Shown here: positions 32,821 to 43,653 of the stretch, in pieces | How positions within the stretch are numbered: position 1 is the first letter of the stretch | Layout of the letters: each line of letters begins with the position of its first letter | NCBI GenBank assembly: GCA_945862325.1 | Contig: CAMAXZ010000029.1 | Span: 1 to 50,220, forward strand | Length of the DNA: 50,220 nt | From: Klebsiella pneumoniae | GTDB lineage: Bacteria > Myxococcota_A > UBA796 > SXON01 | Direction: 5' to 3' | Translations under genes and position numbers: made by a program | The notes under the pieces: generated by a model | What the model was told of the DNA's origin: nothing | The model's input: only the letters and a program-made list of their open reading frames with translations | Database searches by the model: none

Positions 32821-33651
32821 TCAACGGATCCGGCGGGCGATCGGGGCGCCCACCCGGACGGTATCGCCGGCGGCCACGGTCCACGCATAGGACCGCGGCA
32901 TCAGGAGGATGACCGTCGAACCGAGCTCGAAGCGCCCCAGCTCGGCGCCCTTCGCCACCCCCCACGCGGGCTCGAGCCGGCGTTCGACCGCGGGCTGCCG
33001 TGCGTTGGACACCGTCTCGTCGAACTCCACCCGGATGCGGCCGACGCCGAAGGCGCCGACGAACACGATCGCGACGTCTTCCCCGCCGTGACACATCCAC
33101 GCGACGAGGCGCTCGTTGCCCGAGAAGAGCCCGTCGATCCGCCGTGTCGCCGCGGGAAACACCGGCCACAGCCGACCGGGCAGGTACCGAAACCGCGCCA
33201 CTTCGCCCCCCACCGGCGCATGGACGCGGTGATAGTCGCGCGGCGACAGGTAGATCACGGCGTAGGACGTGCCTTCGAGGTCGGCCCGGGCCTCGCCCAG
33301 CAGCGCCTCGAGCGCGAAGGTCCGGCGCTCATCTTGGTGGATGCGCCCGTCGGCCACCTCGCCGACGGCGTGCACGCGCCCGTCACAGGGGGACACCGCC
33401 GTGTCGGGGTCCGGGCTCACCGGCCGGGCCCCATCGCGGAGCTCGCGCGTGAAGAACTGGGTGAAGCTCTCGAACTCGTCGAGCGGCTTCGCCGCCTCGC
33501 GCATGTCGACGCCGTACACCCGCACATACGCGCGCAGAGCGGCGCGCAGCAGCGCCTTGGGCCACGCTGCCCGGGCGAGGCCGCCCATCCCGCGAGAGAC
33601 GAGGTTCTTCGGCACCAACGACAGCGCCGACAGGACCCACCCGTCGTTCAG
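32821..33651 (-). CDS. psd: Phosphatidylserine decarboxylase proenzyme
   Basis: Decarboxylates phosphatidylserine to phosphatidylethanolamine at the inner membrane after self-cleavage to a pyruvoyl enzyme. 276 residues. ESFTQFFTRELRDGARPV, SPCDGRVHAVGEV and YLSPRDYHRVHAPVGG are family blocks, and the cleavage site LGST (Ser about 245) is intact, so the enzyme should be active. The start is a CTG at 33651 that overlaps the previous TGA (CTGA). Aligning with E. coli Psd puts the conserved Pro at residue 14 in both, which supports the CTG. In-frame TTG 33618 and GTG 33615 are alternatives that would lose the first 11-12 residues. Confidence 0.88.
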   Translation of the reverse strand: MNDGWVLSALSLVPKNLVSRGMGGLARAAWPKALLRAALRAYVRVYGVDMREAAKPLDEFESFTQFFTRELRDGARPVSPDPDTAVSPCDGRVHAVGEVADGRIHQDERRTFALEALLGEARADLEGTSYAVIYLSPRDYHRVHAPVGGEVARFRYLPGRLWPVFPAATRRIDGLFSGNERLVAWMCHGGEDVAIVFVGAFGVGRIRVEFDETVSNARQPAVERRLEPAWGVAKGAELGRFELGSTVILLMPRSYAWTVAAGDTVRVGAPIARRIR

Positions 33652-33818
33652 CGCTGAACCCGCCCGCTGATGAGGTCGCCCGCGAGCTGGTCCGCCGCAC
33701 GGCTGGTGCCGCCGGACACCGCCGTGTAGACCACGCCCATGCCGAGGGAGATCGCGATGGAGAGCACGCTGATCACCAGCAGGTACTCGGTCGTGCTCTG
33801 GCCCTTCCGCTCTCTCAT
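33648..33818 (-). CDS. Small pilin-like (Flp/TadE-like) protein
   Basis: 56 residues. KGQSTTEYLLVISVLSIAIS matches type IV/Flp pilin precursors, in which a basic start, a processing site and a E-Y pair at mature positions about 5-6 precede a hydrophobic helix. Here the Glu-Tyr precede LLVISVLSIAISLGMGVVY. No prepilin peptidase or tad genes are near. ATG 33818 overlaps the previous stop (ATGA), and its own stop overlaps the psd start. It may be a filament subunit or merely a membrane peptide; the role within this operon is unknown. Confidence 0.7.
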   Translation of the reverse strand: MRERKGQSTTEYLLVISVLSIAISLGMGVVYTAVSGGTSRAADQLAGDLISGRVQR

Positions 33819-35041
33819 GCTTCCTCGCCGACGCCGCCGAACGACCGAGCATGAAGCTCGTCGATCGCCGTGCGGCCGACCTCGGTGAGGTAACGCGTCC
33901 CGGTGCCGCAGTACGCGGGCGCGTCGATGATCGGGGTCCCGGTCACCCACTCCTCGCCGTCGCAGCGGTACCAGTGCCCCTTGTCCTGGTCGAACACCCA
34001 CAGGCGCTTGTTCCACATGCGGGCGAGCTCGACGCTCCAACCGGTGCCGCCGGTCACGGTGCCGTCCTCCTGGATCGACCCGATCACGAACACGAGCTGG
34101 GCGTTGGACACCTGATGCCACAGGCTCTGGAGCACGCGCCGAATCTGGGGGCTCTCCCCGTACGTGCGCCGAAGGCGCCGCGACACGTACGCAAGGGAGA
34201 CCTCGCCGCTCACCAGCGCCTGCTCGGTGAGTGGGTGGGCGCCGCGCGTGCGCGCCTGAACATGCCCGTCGAAGGTGAAATTCACCTCACGGACGCCCCA
34301 GCGCTCGGCGGCTTCGCCGAAGGCCGCTTCGGCCCCGTGCGCACCGCCCGAGTACATGGTGCAGTCGGCCGGCACGTGGGACAGGCCCGCCACGCCCGGG
34401 GTGTCCCGCGCCACGAAGGCCGAGGGATCGAGCCGCATCGTGGCGCCCGGCGCGCCGTCGCGGCCGCGGCGCACGTGGAGCACGACCTGCCGTTGGTCCG
34501 TTCCGAGCTCGATCTCGACGACCCCGGGCACCACCGCGACCGAGCGCTGCGGGGTGTACACGCACCAGGTGGCGAAGGCGCGGCGCTCGGCGACTGCGCG
34601 GAAGGCCCGGAGGTCGTCCTCGGAGGGCTCCCACCCGTCGACCACCACCAGCGTGGGCTGGAACTCCAGCACCGAGTCGAGGGTGGTCATGACGGCGTCG
34701 AGCCCAGCGGCCGTGGGCATGACCCCGCGCGTCGCGTGGATCAGCCGGTGGCGCTCGACGATCACGAGCGCCTCGGCGCGCTCGATCGGCCGCATGGACC
34801 GCTTCAGCGCCGAGAACGCGGTGTCGTAGGTGTCGCGCACGGACTGCACGGACTCGCGTACGCTGACGTGCAGGACCGCCTCGCCGCGGAGCAGGCGCTC
34901 GAGCGCGAGGTGCACGAGCAACGCCGATTTCCCGACGCCTGCCGCCGCGTGTACGACGGCGACCTCGCCGGGGCGTAGGCCACCGTCGAGCGCGGCTTGC
35001 AGGCCGCGGGTGTAGCTGCGTTCCAGTTCAGGCACGAGCAC
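33815..35041 (-). CDS. KaiC/RadA-like P-loop ATPase fused to a SLOG-like domain
   Basis: 408 residues. Residues 1-210 form a RecA/KaiC-like ATPase: RGLQAALDGGLRPGEVAVVH, Walker A AAAGVGKSALLVHLA (32-46), and Walker B-like LVVVDGWEPS near 110. The C-terminal part from about residue 225 has YSGGAHGAEAAFGEAAERWG, which is a Rossmann/SLOG-type nucleotide-binding entry, then GGTGWSVELARMWNKRLWVF and TGTRYLTEVGRTAIDELHARSF. SLOG domains bind nucleotides or NAD derivatives in several signalling systems. GTG 35041 is chosen because GGAGG sits five bases upstream; GTG 35053 is possible. Followed by the pilin-like gene in ATGA overlap. No function is known to me for this fusion. Confidence 0.75.
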   Translation of the reverse strand: MLVPELERSYTRGLQAALDGGLRPGEVAVVHAAAGVGKSALLVHLALERLLRGEAVLHVSVRESVQSVRDTYDTAFSALKRSMRPIERAEALVIVERHRLIHATRGVMPTAAGLDAVMTTLDSVLEFQPTLVVVDGWEPSEDDLRAFRAVAERRAFATWCVYTPQRSVAVVPGVVEIELGTDQRQVVLHVRRGRDGAPGATMRLDPSAFVARDTPGVAGLSHVPADCTMYSGGAHGAEAAFGEAAERWGVREVNFTFDGHVQARTRGAHPLTEQALVSGEVSLAYVSRRLRRTYGESPQIRRVLQSLWHQVSNAQLVFVIGSIQEDGTVTGGTGWSVELARMWNKRLWVFDQDKGHWYRCDGEEWVTGTPIIDAPAYCGTGTRYLTEVGRTAIDELHARSFGGVGEEA

Positions 35042-35079
35042 CGCGGCCTCCACGGAGGGCCAAGTGTTGGACGACGAGA

Positions 35080-37185
<2,106 letters not shown>

Positions 37186-37277
37186 AGGGCCTCCGCGGAC
37201 CTGGTGACGGACAGGGGGCGCACGACTAGCCCGGGCCGGAGCCGCGGGCAACGGGCGCCCCGCGAACTTCCTGAGCC

Positions 37278-37306
37278 TTGTCACGCTTCGGCCGCTCTGG
37301 TAGCGT
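37278..37306 (+). promoter_or_regulatory. Possible sigma-70 promoter for the 37330 lipoprotein
   Basis: TTGTCA (37278-37283) matches the -35 consensus at five of six, followed after 17 bases by TAGCGT (37301-37306), a weaker -10 with three matches. It lies 24 bases upstream of ATG 37330, and GAGG at 37321-37324 is the ribosome site. It is in the 144-base divergent region between fusA and the lipoprotein. Confidence 0.35.
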
Positions 37307-37329
37307 GCCCGCGTCTGAACGAGGTCCGC

Positions 37330-38001
37330 ATGTCGAAGCTGTCCACTTTCTCCGTTCTCACGCTCAGCCTCGCGCTGGCGCTCGCTTGCTCCGGGTCCAC
37401 CACCACCGCGGAGAAGCCCGCGGAGCCGCCGCCGCCGCCGCCCCCCGTCGCGCCGCCGCCGCCCCCGGCCGCCGCGCCCGGCACGATCGGCGTCGTCGAG
37501 TGCGACGACTACCTGAAGTCCCTCGAGTCCTGCCTCGCCTCGCTCGATCCGTCCTTGAAGCCTTCGGTGGAGAGCACGCTCAAGGCCAACCGCGACGCGT
37601 GGACCTCGGTCGCCGGGACGCCGGAAGGCCGCGCGGGCCTCGCGACGGCCTGCACGGCCGCCAAGTCCGCGTGGACCTGCCCGAGCACGGGCGCTGCTGG
37701 CGCGGCGGGCGCCGCGGGCGCGACCCCGAGCGCCGACGTCAAGACCGACGCCGCGAAGGCCGAGGACGGCAAGGCGGCCGAGGACGCGAAGGCCGAGGCT
37801 GAGAAGAAGAAGGAAGAAGAGGAGAAGAAGGTCGAGCGCCGGCCTTCCCCCAACAACGCGGCCTCGCCCGTCCACGGCGGGGGCTCCCGCGGCGGCGGCA
37901 GCCGCAGCGGTGGGCGCGACGACGACAAGGGTGGCAGCCGTGGCGGTTCGGGCGGCGGTTCGGGCGGCGGTGGCAGCCGGGGCGGCGGCAGCCGCAACTG
38001 A
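37330..38001 (+). CDS. Lipoprotein with Pro-rich linker, coiled coil and Gly/Ser/Arg-rich tail
   Basis: 223 residues with signal peptide [20 protein letters not shown], lipobox ALAC. Residues 30-55 are proline runs, then a small cysteine-containing helical domain ([20 protein letters not shown], with a second pair [10 protein letters not shown]). An Ala/Glu/Lys segment ([13 protein letters not shown]) leads to a tail of repeating GGGSR and GGSGGG units. The tail may bind nucleic acid or polysaccharide or simply be flexible; no family is recognised. Surface-exposed lipoprotein by its signal. ATG 37330 is preceded by GAGG. Confidence 0.75.
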   Translation: MSKLSTFSVLTLSLALALACSGSTTTAEKPAEPPPPPPPVAPPPPPAAAPGTIGVVECDDYLKSLESCLASLDPSLKPSVESTLKANRDAWTSVAGTPEGRAGLATACTAAKSAWTCPSTGAAGAAGAAGATPSADVKTDAAKAEDGKAAEDAKAEAEKKKEEEEKKVERRPSPNNAASPVHGGGSRGGGSRSGGRDDDKGGSRGGSGGGSGGGGSRGGGSRN

Positions 38002-38031
38002 CGTGGCGCGTTGCACCGCGGGCGGGCGCGC

Positions 38032-39072
38032 GTGAGCCGTCCGCTCGCTCCCTTCGTGCTCGATCCGCACGGGCCGTTCGGCGCGGCGGTGTGCCGTGCG
38101 CTCCGCGCGCGGGGCCTGCCGGTGCGGGGCGGCGTCGTGCCCGGCTCCAGCGCGGCCCTCCCTGAGGGCGTGCACGCCGTCGTGGTCGAGCCCACCGACC
38201 TCGCGGCGGTGCTCGAAGCGGCGGAGGGCTGTGACGCCCACGTGTTCGCGTGGCGGCCCGGGGTCGAGCGCGCGGCGAACGACCGGGTCCGGGCGTCCCA
38301 GCACCTCGCGGAGGCGGCGGCCCAGGGCGGCGGCACCCTCGTCGTACCGGGCGACATCTACGGCTACAAGCCGGTCTACGGCGTGAAGCTCCCCGCGTGG
38401 GGCTGTCGCCGCGACGCGAACGATCCGCCGTCCCCGCGCGGCGACGCGTCCAACCTCATCGACGACGCGATCGAGCAGAACGCGCACCTCCGCGGCGTGC
38501 GGACGATCCTCCTCCGCTCGACCGATTGGTTCGGCGCGGGGGTCGACGACGGGCCCATCGCGGACATGTTCCGGGCGGCGCTGGCGGGCCGTCCCATCCG
38601 CTGGCCCGGCGCGCTCGGCGCGGCCCACGGCTTCACCTGGGTCGACGATGTCGCCGAGGCGGCGGTACGGCTGCTCCTGGCCGAGCCTCGGCCGTACGTC
38701 GCCGCGCCCGCGTCCGAGGACGATCCCGAAGAAGACCCGCGCGAAGCGAACACCTTCCGGAAGGTTCCACGCACCGAGGCCTACGGTGTCGGCGGCCACG
38801 TCCTGACGGCGGACGCCTTGGCCGCCGCGCTGGCGAAGGCCGCGGGCACGGCGCCCGTGCCCCCGACCCACGGTGCGGCCTGGCCGGACCGCCTGGCGGG
38901 GCTGTTCGACCCGGCGGCCCGCGCCCGGCTCGAGGTGGCGTGGACCTGGGCGGACGCCGTGGAGCTCGACGACGCCCCTCTCCTCGAGCGCCTCGGCGAC
39001 TTCGCCCCCGCGTCGTTGGACGACGCGGTCGCCGCCACCATGGCGTGGTTTCGGACGGAGCGCTCGCGATGA
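38032..39072 (+). CDS. NAD-dependent epimerase/dehydratase family (SDR-like) protein
   Basis: 346 residues. It reads like an extended SDR: the N-terminus [27 protein letters not shown] replaces GxxGxxG with a degenerate glycine loop (GPFG), [21 protein letters not shown] is the usual second strand/NAD loop, YGYKPVYG has the YxxxK-like position, and [12 protein letters not shown] plus [14 protein letters not shown] follow. Substrate sugar or lipid is unknown. The weak glycine loop hints at altered cofactor use. GTG 38032 is the best start; TTG 38011 would add seven basic residues. Its stop overlaps the next gene. Confidence 0.75.
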   Translation: MSRPLAPFVLDPHGPFGAAVCRALRARGLPVRGGVVPGSSAALPEGVHAVVVEPTDLAAVLEAAEGCDAHVFAWRPGVERAANDRVRASQHLAEAAAQGGGTLVVPGDIYGYKPVYGVKLPAWGCRRDANDPPSPRGDASNLIDDAIEQNAHLRGVRTILLRSTDWFGAGVDDGPIADMFRAALAGRPIRWPGALGAAHGFTWVDDVAEAAVRLLLAEPRPYVAAPASEDDPEEDPREANTFRKVPRTEAYGVGGHVLTADALAAALAKAAGTAPVPPTHGAAWPDRLAGLFDPAARARLEVAWTWADAVELDDAPLLERLGDFAPASLDDAVAATMAWFRTERSR

Positions 39073-39491
39073 CCGACGCCTGGGACGCACGGGTCGCGCA
39101 GGCGCGCGCGGCGGTCGGCCCCGCGGCCCTCCTCGCCGGGGACTGGGTGGGCGAGGGCGTCGCGCACGGCGAGCCGTGCGGGGCGAGCCTTCGTGTGCGC
39201 GTGGTGCTCGACGGGTCGATGGTGGAAGCGGCCGAGCGCGTGGGCGAGCACGAAGACCGTTGTTTCTACCGATGGGACGTTGATACGTCTCAGTTGCGTG
39301 TGTTGCATCTGCTCCCCGGCGCGCTCCTCGAAGACCACGCGGTCGAGCTGGTGCCGGACGGCCTCGTATGGGTGACGGGGCCGACACAGCCCGCGGTGGA
39401 GTGGACGCTCCGCGGGCCGGAGCTGCAGTGCGCGGTCACGTGGCCGGGCGCGCGCGAACCCGAGGTGCTCGTTCGGTATCGGCGGGTCTGA
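39069..39491 (+). CDS. Small beta-barrel-like hypothetical protein
   Basis: 140 residues, ATG overlapping the preceding stop (ATGA). [30 protein letters not shown] opens a run of beta strands ending [19 protein letters not shown]. The LxGxWxGEG start resembles calycin-type small-molecule binding barrels (nitrobindin-like), but I do not see the histidines for heme. It lies between the SDR and chorismate synthase, one base before the latter. Role unknown. Confidence 0.7.
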   Translation: MTDAWDARVAQARAAVGPAALLAGDWVGEGVAHGEPCGASLRVRVVLDGSMVEAAERVGEHEDRCFYRWDVDTSQLRVLHLLPGALLEDHAVELVPDGLVWVTGPTQPAVEWTLRGPELQCAVTWPGAREPEVLVRYRRV

Positions 39492-39492
39492 G

Positions 39493-40572
39493 GTGCCGGG
39501 CAACACCTTCGGCCACGCGCTCCGCGTCACGACGTTCGGCGAGAGCCACGGTGCCGCGCTCGGCGTCGTGCTCGACGGCGTCCCTGCGGGCCTCCCCCTC
39601 GCCCTCGACGCGGTGCAGACGGAGCTCGATCGTCGCCGTCCCGGGCAGTCTGCCCTCGTGAGCCCGCGCAAGGAGCACGATCGTGTCGAGCTGCTGTCCG
39701 GGGTCTTCGAGGGGCGGACCACGGGGGCGCCGGTGGCGATGCTCATCCGCAACACCGACGCAGACCCGAGCGCGTACGAACCTTTCCGTGAGCTGTATCG
39801 CCCGTCTCACGCGGAGTGGTCGTGGGACGCTCGCTACGCCCATCGCGATTGGCGCGGCGGCGGGCGTTCGAGCGCCCGGGAGACCGTCGCGAGGGTCGCC
39901 GCGGGGGCCGTGGCGCGGCAGCTGCTCGCCGCCGAAGGTGTGGAGCTCCTCGCGTGGGTCGCGTCGGTGGGCGACGTCGACGCCGTCGTCGACGAAGCAG
40001 GCGTGACCCGGGCCGCCGTCGACGCCACCCCCGTGCGCTGTCCGGACCTCGAGGCGGCAGGCCGCATGGAGGCGCTCATCCGCGAGGTCCGCGCCGACGG
40101 CGACACGATCGGCGGGGTCGTGCGCGGGCTCGCGCGCGGCGTGCCCGCGGGCCTCGGTGAGCCGGTGTTCGACAAGATCGAGGCGGACCTCGCCCGGGCC
40201 ATGCTCTCGATCCCGGCGGCCCGCGGCTTCGACGTCGGCGACGGTTTCGCCTCGACGCGTATGCGCGGGAGCGCTCACAACGACCCCCTCGAGGTCCGCG
40301 ACGGGCGCGTGCGGGCGCGCACCAACCACGCCGGCGGCGTCCTCGGGGGGATCACCACCGGCGAAGACCTTCGGTTCGCCGTCGCGTTCAAGCCCGTGGC
40401 CACGATCTTTCGCGAACAGGACACGGTCGACGTCCACGGGCGCCCGGCGCGCATCAAGCCGCGCGGCCGGCACGACCCGTGCGTCCTGCCGCGCGCAGCG
40501 CCGATCGTAGAGTCGATGCTCGCCCTCGTGCTGGCCGACCACCTGCTGCGGCGTCGGCTCGCGCGTTCTTAG
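39493..40572 (+). CDS. aroC: Chorismate synthase
   Basis: Last step of the shikimate pathway: EPSP to chorismate, using reduced FMN. 359 residues, normal length. Signatures in order: TFGESHGAALGVVLDGVPAG, RDWRGGGRSSARETVARVAAG, TRMRGSAHNDPLEV, NHAGGVLGGITTGEDLRFAVAFKP and GRHDPCVLPRAAPIVESM. GTG start 39493 follows the preceding TGA by one base. No other aro gene in the window. Confidence 0.96.
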   Translation: MPGNTFGHALRVTTFGESHGAALGVVLDGVPAGLPLALDAVQTELDRRRPGQSALVSPRKEHDRVELLSGVFEGRTTGAPVAMLIRNTDADPSAYEPFRELYRPSHAEWSWDARYAHRDWRGGGRSSARETVARVAAGAVARQLLAAEGVELLAWVASVGDVDAVVDEAGVTRAAVDATPVRCPDLEAAGRMEALIREVRADGDTIGGVVRGLARGVPAGLGEPVFDKIEADLARAMLSIPAARGFDVGDGFASTRMRGSAHNDPLEVRDGRVRARTNHAGGVLGGITTGEDLRFAVAFKPVATIFREQDTVDVHGRPARIKPRGRHDPCVLPRAAPIVESMLALVLADHLLRRRLARS

Positions 40573-40669
40573 CCTCCACGAACGACGCGTACAGTTTTGT
40601 CGCGCGCGCCCGATACAGTCCGCGACGCTCGCACAGTTCCCCGGGTATAACGCCGCCCAGGAGTCAACC

Positions 40670-43294
40670 ATGCTCTCCCTCGCCTTCAGCATCCTCGCCC
40701 TCACCGCCTGCGACCCCAGCGGCGCCACGGACAACGAAGGCAAGGTGGACACGTCGTCGAACGACATCTGTCAGACCGACCCGTCCGCGTGCGACGAGGA
40801 CGGCGACGGCTTCCGCCCCTCCGAAGGCGACTGCGACGACGGCAACGCCGACGTGTTCCCCGGGGCCACGGAGGTCTGCGACGGCATCGACCAGAACTGC
40901 GACGACGCGATCGACGAGGGCGTGACCAACACGTTCTACCAGGACTTCGACGTCGACGGCTTCGGCAACCCCGAGGTGACGGTGCAGGCCTGTGAGGCCC
41001 CCGAGGGCTACATCCCGAGCGGCACCGACTGCAACGACGCCGAGGCCTCGGCCTTCCCCGGCGGCGTGGAGGTCTGCGACGGCATCGACAACGACTGCAA
41101 CACCGTCGTCGACGACGGGGTGACCACCCGGTACTACTCCGACGCCGACGGCGACGGCTTCGGCGACCCCGCGCTGTACTCGGACGAGTGCGCGCAGCCG
41201 ACCGGCACCGTGCTCGACAACACCGACTGCGACGACTCGTCGCGCCGCAGCTTCCCCGGCAACGAGGAGGTGTGCGACGAGATCGACAACGACTGTGACT
41301 CGGTCGTCGACGAGGGGGTCACCACCACCTACTACGCCGACGTCGACGGGGACCGCTACGGCGACCCGGCGATCACCCTCGAGGCGTGCGCCACCCCCAC
41401 CGGCTACATCGACAACGCCCTCGACTGCGACGACTCGCGCACCGCTGTCAACCCGGCGGCGGTCGAGGCCTGCAACACCTACGACGACGACTGTGACGGC
41501 ACGGTCGACGAGCCCGACGCGGTCGACGCCGTCAGCTGGTACGCCGACGTCGACACGGACACCTTCGGCGATCCGGCCGTGTCGGAGCGCGCCTGCACCC
41601 AGCCGAGCGGCTACGTCGCCGACGCGACCGACTGCGACGACGCCCGCGCCCTGACCAACCCCGCCGCGACCGAGTATTGCAACACCTACGACGACAACTG
41701 CAACGGCACCGTCGACGAGGACACCGCGGCGGACGCCGTCACGTGGTACCAGGACCGCGACCTCGACACCTTCGGCAACGCCTCGGTGTCCGTCGTCCAG
41801 TGTTCCGCGCCGTCGGGCTATGTCGTCGACAACACCGACTGCCTCGACACGAGCGCCATCAGCTACCCTGGCGCGCCGGAGATCTGCGACGAGCTCGACA
41901 ACGACTGCAACGGCACGGTCGACGACGGCCCGACGGACGGCATCACCTACTATGCCGACGCCGACGCCGATTCCTTCGGCGACCCGGACGTGACGGTGTC
42001 CGAGTGCGAGCTTCCGCCGGGCTACAGCGAGAACTGGTACGACTGCGACGACAGTGACTCCGGCGAGCCCCGCGTCGCCGACGTCACTCTCGGTTCGCCG
42101 TCGGGCACGGGCTCGGTCTCCGCGCCGTACGACAGCATCCAGGACGCCATCGACGCGGCGGACGCGTGCGTCATCGTGTACGCCGGCACGTACGGCGAAG
42201 TGTTGGATCTCGGCGGCAAGAACGTCGACGTCTGGGGTGTGGACGGGGCGGACACCACCATCATCGACGCCAACCTCCCGACGTGCACCTCGTCCAACCC
42301 CACCGCGTGCGGAAGCGTCGTCACCGTGGCGTCTGGCAGCAATGCGACGCCCGCGCTGCACGGGTTCACGCTGACCGGCGGCTCCGGCGCCGTGACCTCC
42401 TCCTCGACCACGACCACTTGCGCGGACTCGTCCTCCTCGCACAGCGGTCGGAACACGTGTACCGTCACGACCTACGAGTACTGCGGCGGCGGCCTGTACG
42501 TGAACGGCGACGACCCTACGGTGTACGACGTCGTCATTCGTGACAACACCCTCCCCTCCTTCGAACAGGCCACCGTCGGGAGCTTCACTCAGTATTGGCT
42601 GTACAGCTACGGCGGCGGTGTGTGTCTCCGTGACAGCAACGCGGACATCTACGCAGCGATGATCGAGGGCAACTACGCCGACCAGGGCGGCGGGGTCTTC
42701 GCCGAGGACGGGTCCAGCTTCTCTGTCGATCAATCGACGGTCAGCGAGAACTCGGCGGCCGACGGCGGCGGGTTCAACCTCTCCGGCGCCTCCGCTTCGA
42801 TCACCAACGTCGCGGTCGGGTGCAACGCTGCGTCCACCGACGGCGGCGGCTTGTACACCGAGTCCTCCGGCACGGCCACGTTCACCAACACCTCGTTCTA
42901 CCGCAACACCTCGAGCACCTCGGGCACCGCGCGCGGCGCCGCGGCGTACGTGGGCTCGTCGACCACGTTCAACCTGCTCAACAGCATCGTCGAGGCCGCC
43001 ACGTCCGTCTACGCCCTCTACGGCGCCGGCGGGTCCGGCACCCACGACTACAACAACGTGTACAACACCCCCGGCTCCGCGTACGGTGGCACCCTCGCCG
43101 CCGGCACCGCGGTCATCTCATCCGGGAGCAACTTCACGTCTGTCGGCTGCGACGGAAACCCCTACAACGACAACTTCGCGCTCCGCGGCACGAGCGCGTC
43201 GGTGAACGCCGGCAACCCGACCGCCGCGTTCAATGACGCGGACGGGTCGCTGAACGATTTGGGGGCGTTCGGCGGGCCGGGCGGGAGCTGGTAG
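40670..43294 (+). CDS. Surface lipoprotein with seven MopE-type repeats and beta-helix
   Basis: 874 residues behind AGGAG. Short signal MLSLAFSILALTAC, lipobox LTAC. From residue 40 to about 470 are six full MopE-like units and a seventh partial one, each with YxDxDGDGFGDP, DCDD and EVCDGIDNDCDGTVDEG; these resemble the copper-binding motif of MopE and the Cys/Asp pairs would bind metal. From about 475 a right-handed beta-helix begins (YDSIQDAIDAADACVIVYAGTY), with GGGLY/GGGV-type turns, ending LNDLGAFGGPGGSW, the usual end of choice-of-anchor Q/beta-helix proteins. Surface, perhaps metal-scavenging or adhesive. Function inferred only from repeats. Confidence 0.88.
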   Translation: MLSLAFSILALTACDPSGATDNEGKVDTSSNDICQTDPSACDEDGDGFRPSEGDCDDGNADVFPGATEVCDGIDQNCDDAIDEGVTNTFYQDFDVDGFGNPEVTVQACEAPEGYIPSGTDCNDAEASAFPGGVEVCDGIDNDCNTVVDDGVTTRYYSDADGDGFGDPALYSDECAQPTGTVLDNTDCDDSSRRSFPGNEEVCDEIDNDCDSVVDEGVTTTYYADVDGDRYGDPAITLEACATPTGYIDNALDCDDSRTAVNPAAVEACNTYDDDCDGTVDEPDAVDAVSWYADVDTDTFGDPAVSERACTQPSGYVADATDCDDARALTNPAATEYCNTYDDNCNGTVDEDTAADAVTWYQDRDLDTFGNASVSVVQCSAPSGYVVDNTDCLDTSAISYPGAPEICDELDNDCNGTVDDGPTDGITYYADADADSFGDPDVTVSECELPPGYSENWYDCDDSDSGEPRVADVTLGSPSGTGSVSAPYDSIQDAIDAADACVIVYAGTYGEVLDLGGKNVDVWGVDGADTTIIDANLPTCTSSNPTACGSVVTVASGSNATPALHGFTLTGGSGAVTSSSTTTTCADSSSSHSGRNTCTVTTYEYCGGGLYVNGDDPTVYDVVIRDNTLPSFEQATVGSFTQYWLYSYGGGVCLRDSNADIYAAMIEGNYADQGGGVFAEDGSSFSVDQSTVSENSAADGGGFNLSGASASITNVAVGCNAASTDGGGLYTESSGTATFTNTSFYRNTSSTSGTARGAAAYVGSSTTFNLLNSIVEAATSVYALYGAGGSGTHDYNNVYNTPGSAYGGTLAAGTAVISSGSNFTSVGCDGNPYNDNFALRGTSASVNAGNPTAAFNDADGSLNDLGAFGGPGGSW

Positions 43295-43395
43295 CCAATA
43301 GACCTGGTTGCTTCGAACCTTCGTTAATTTGCCTCGTCGGAGGGCCTGCCAGACCGTTCGTGGGGACAATGTCGGGCGGGCGGTGGCGGTGCGGG

Positions 43396-43653
43396 TCAAC
43401 CGCCGGCGAGGCGCAACTCAGGGAAGCACGTCGTGCTCCTGGACACGACCTCGCCGTCGAGGGTGAGGAGCGGTTCGGCGCGAGTCAGCGCCAGCGCCAC
43501 GTACACCGCATCGTAGGCGCGAAGCCGAGCAATCCGCGCGACCCGCACCGCTTCCTGCAGCAGCGCCTCGTCGAACACGCACGCGTAGAATCGAGGACGC
43601 TCGGCGTGCGAGATTGCCGCCAGGAAAACCGAGGCGTCCAGCACCGGCGTCAT
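43396..43653 (-). CDS. VapC-type PIN toxin, internally shortened
   Basis: 85 residues against about 130 for VapC. The start MTPVLDASVFLAAI has the first PIN aspartate; the end EALLQEAVRVARIARLRAYDAVYVALALTRAEPLLTLD has the third/fourth acidic positions. The middle, where the second acidic residue and helices 2-4 normally lie, is missing (about 45 residues) between SHAE and PRFYAC, with the frame intact. The protein is therefore probably inactive, unless a paralogue completes it. ATG overlaps the antitoxin stop (ATGA). Confidence 0.75.
   Translation of the reverse strand: MTPVLDASVFLAAISHAERPRFYACVFDEALLQEAVRVARIARLRAYDAVYVALALTRAEPLLTLDGEVVSRSTTCFPELRLAGG

Noticed and set aside
43295..43395. 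tRNA or small RNA in the AT-richer gap
   Set aside because: No cloverleaf or terminator-like hairpin with T tract is visible.
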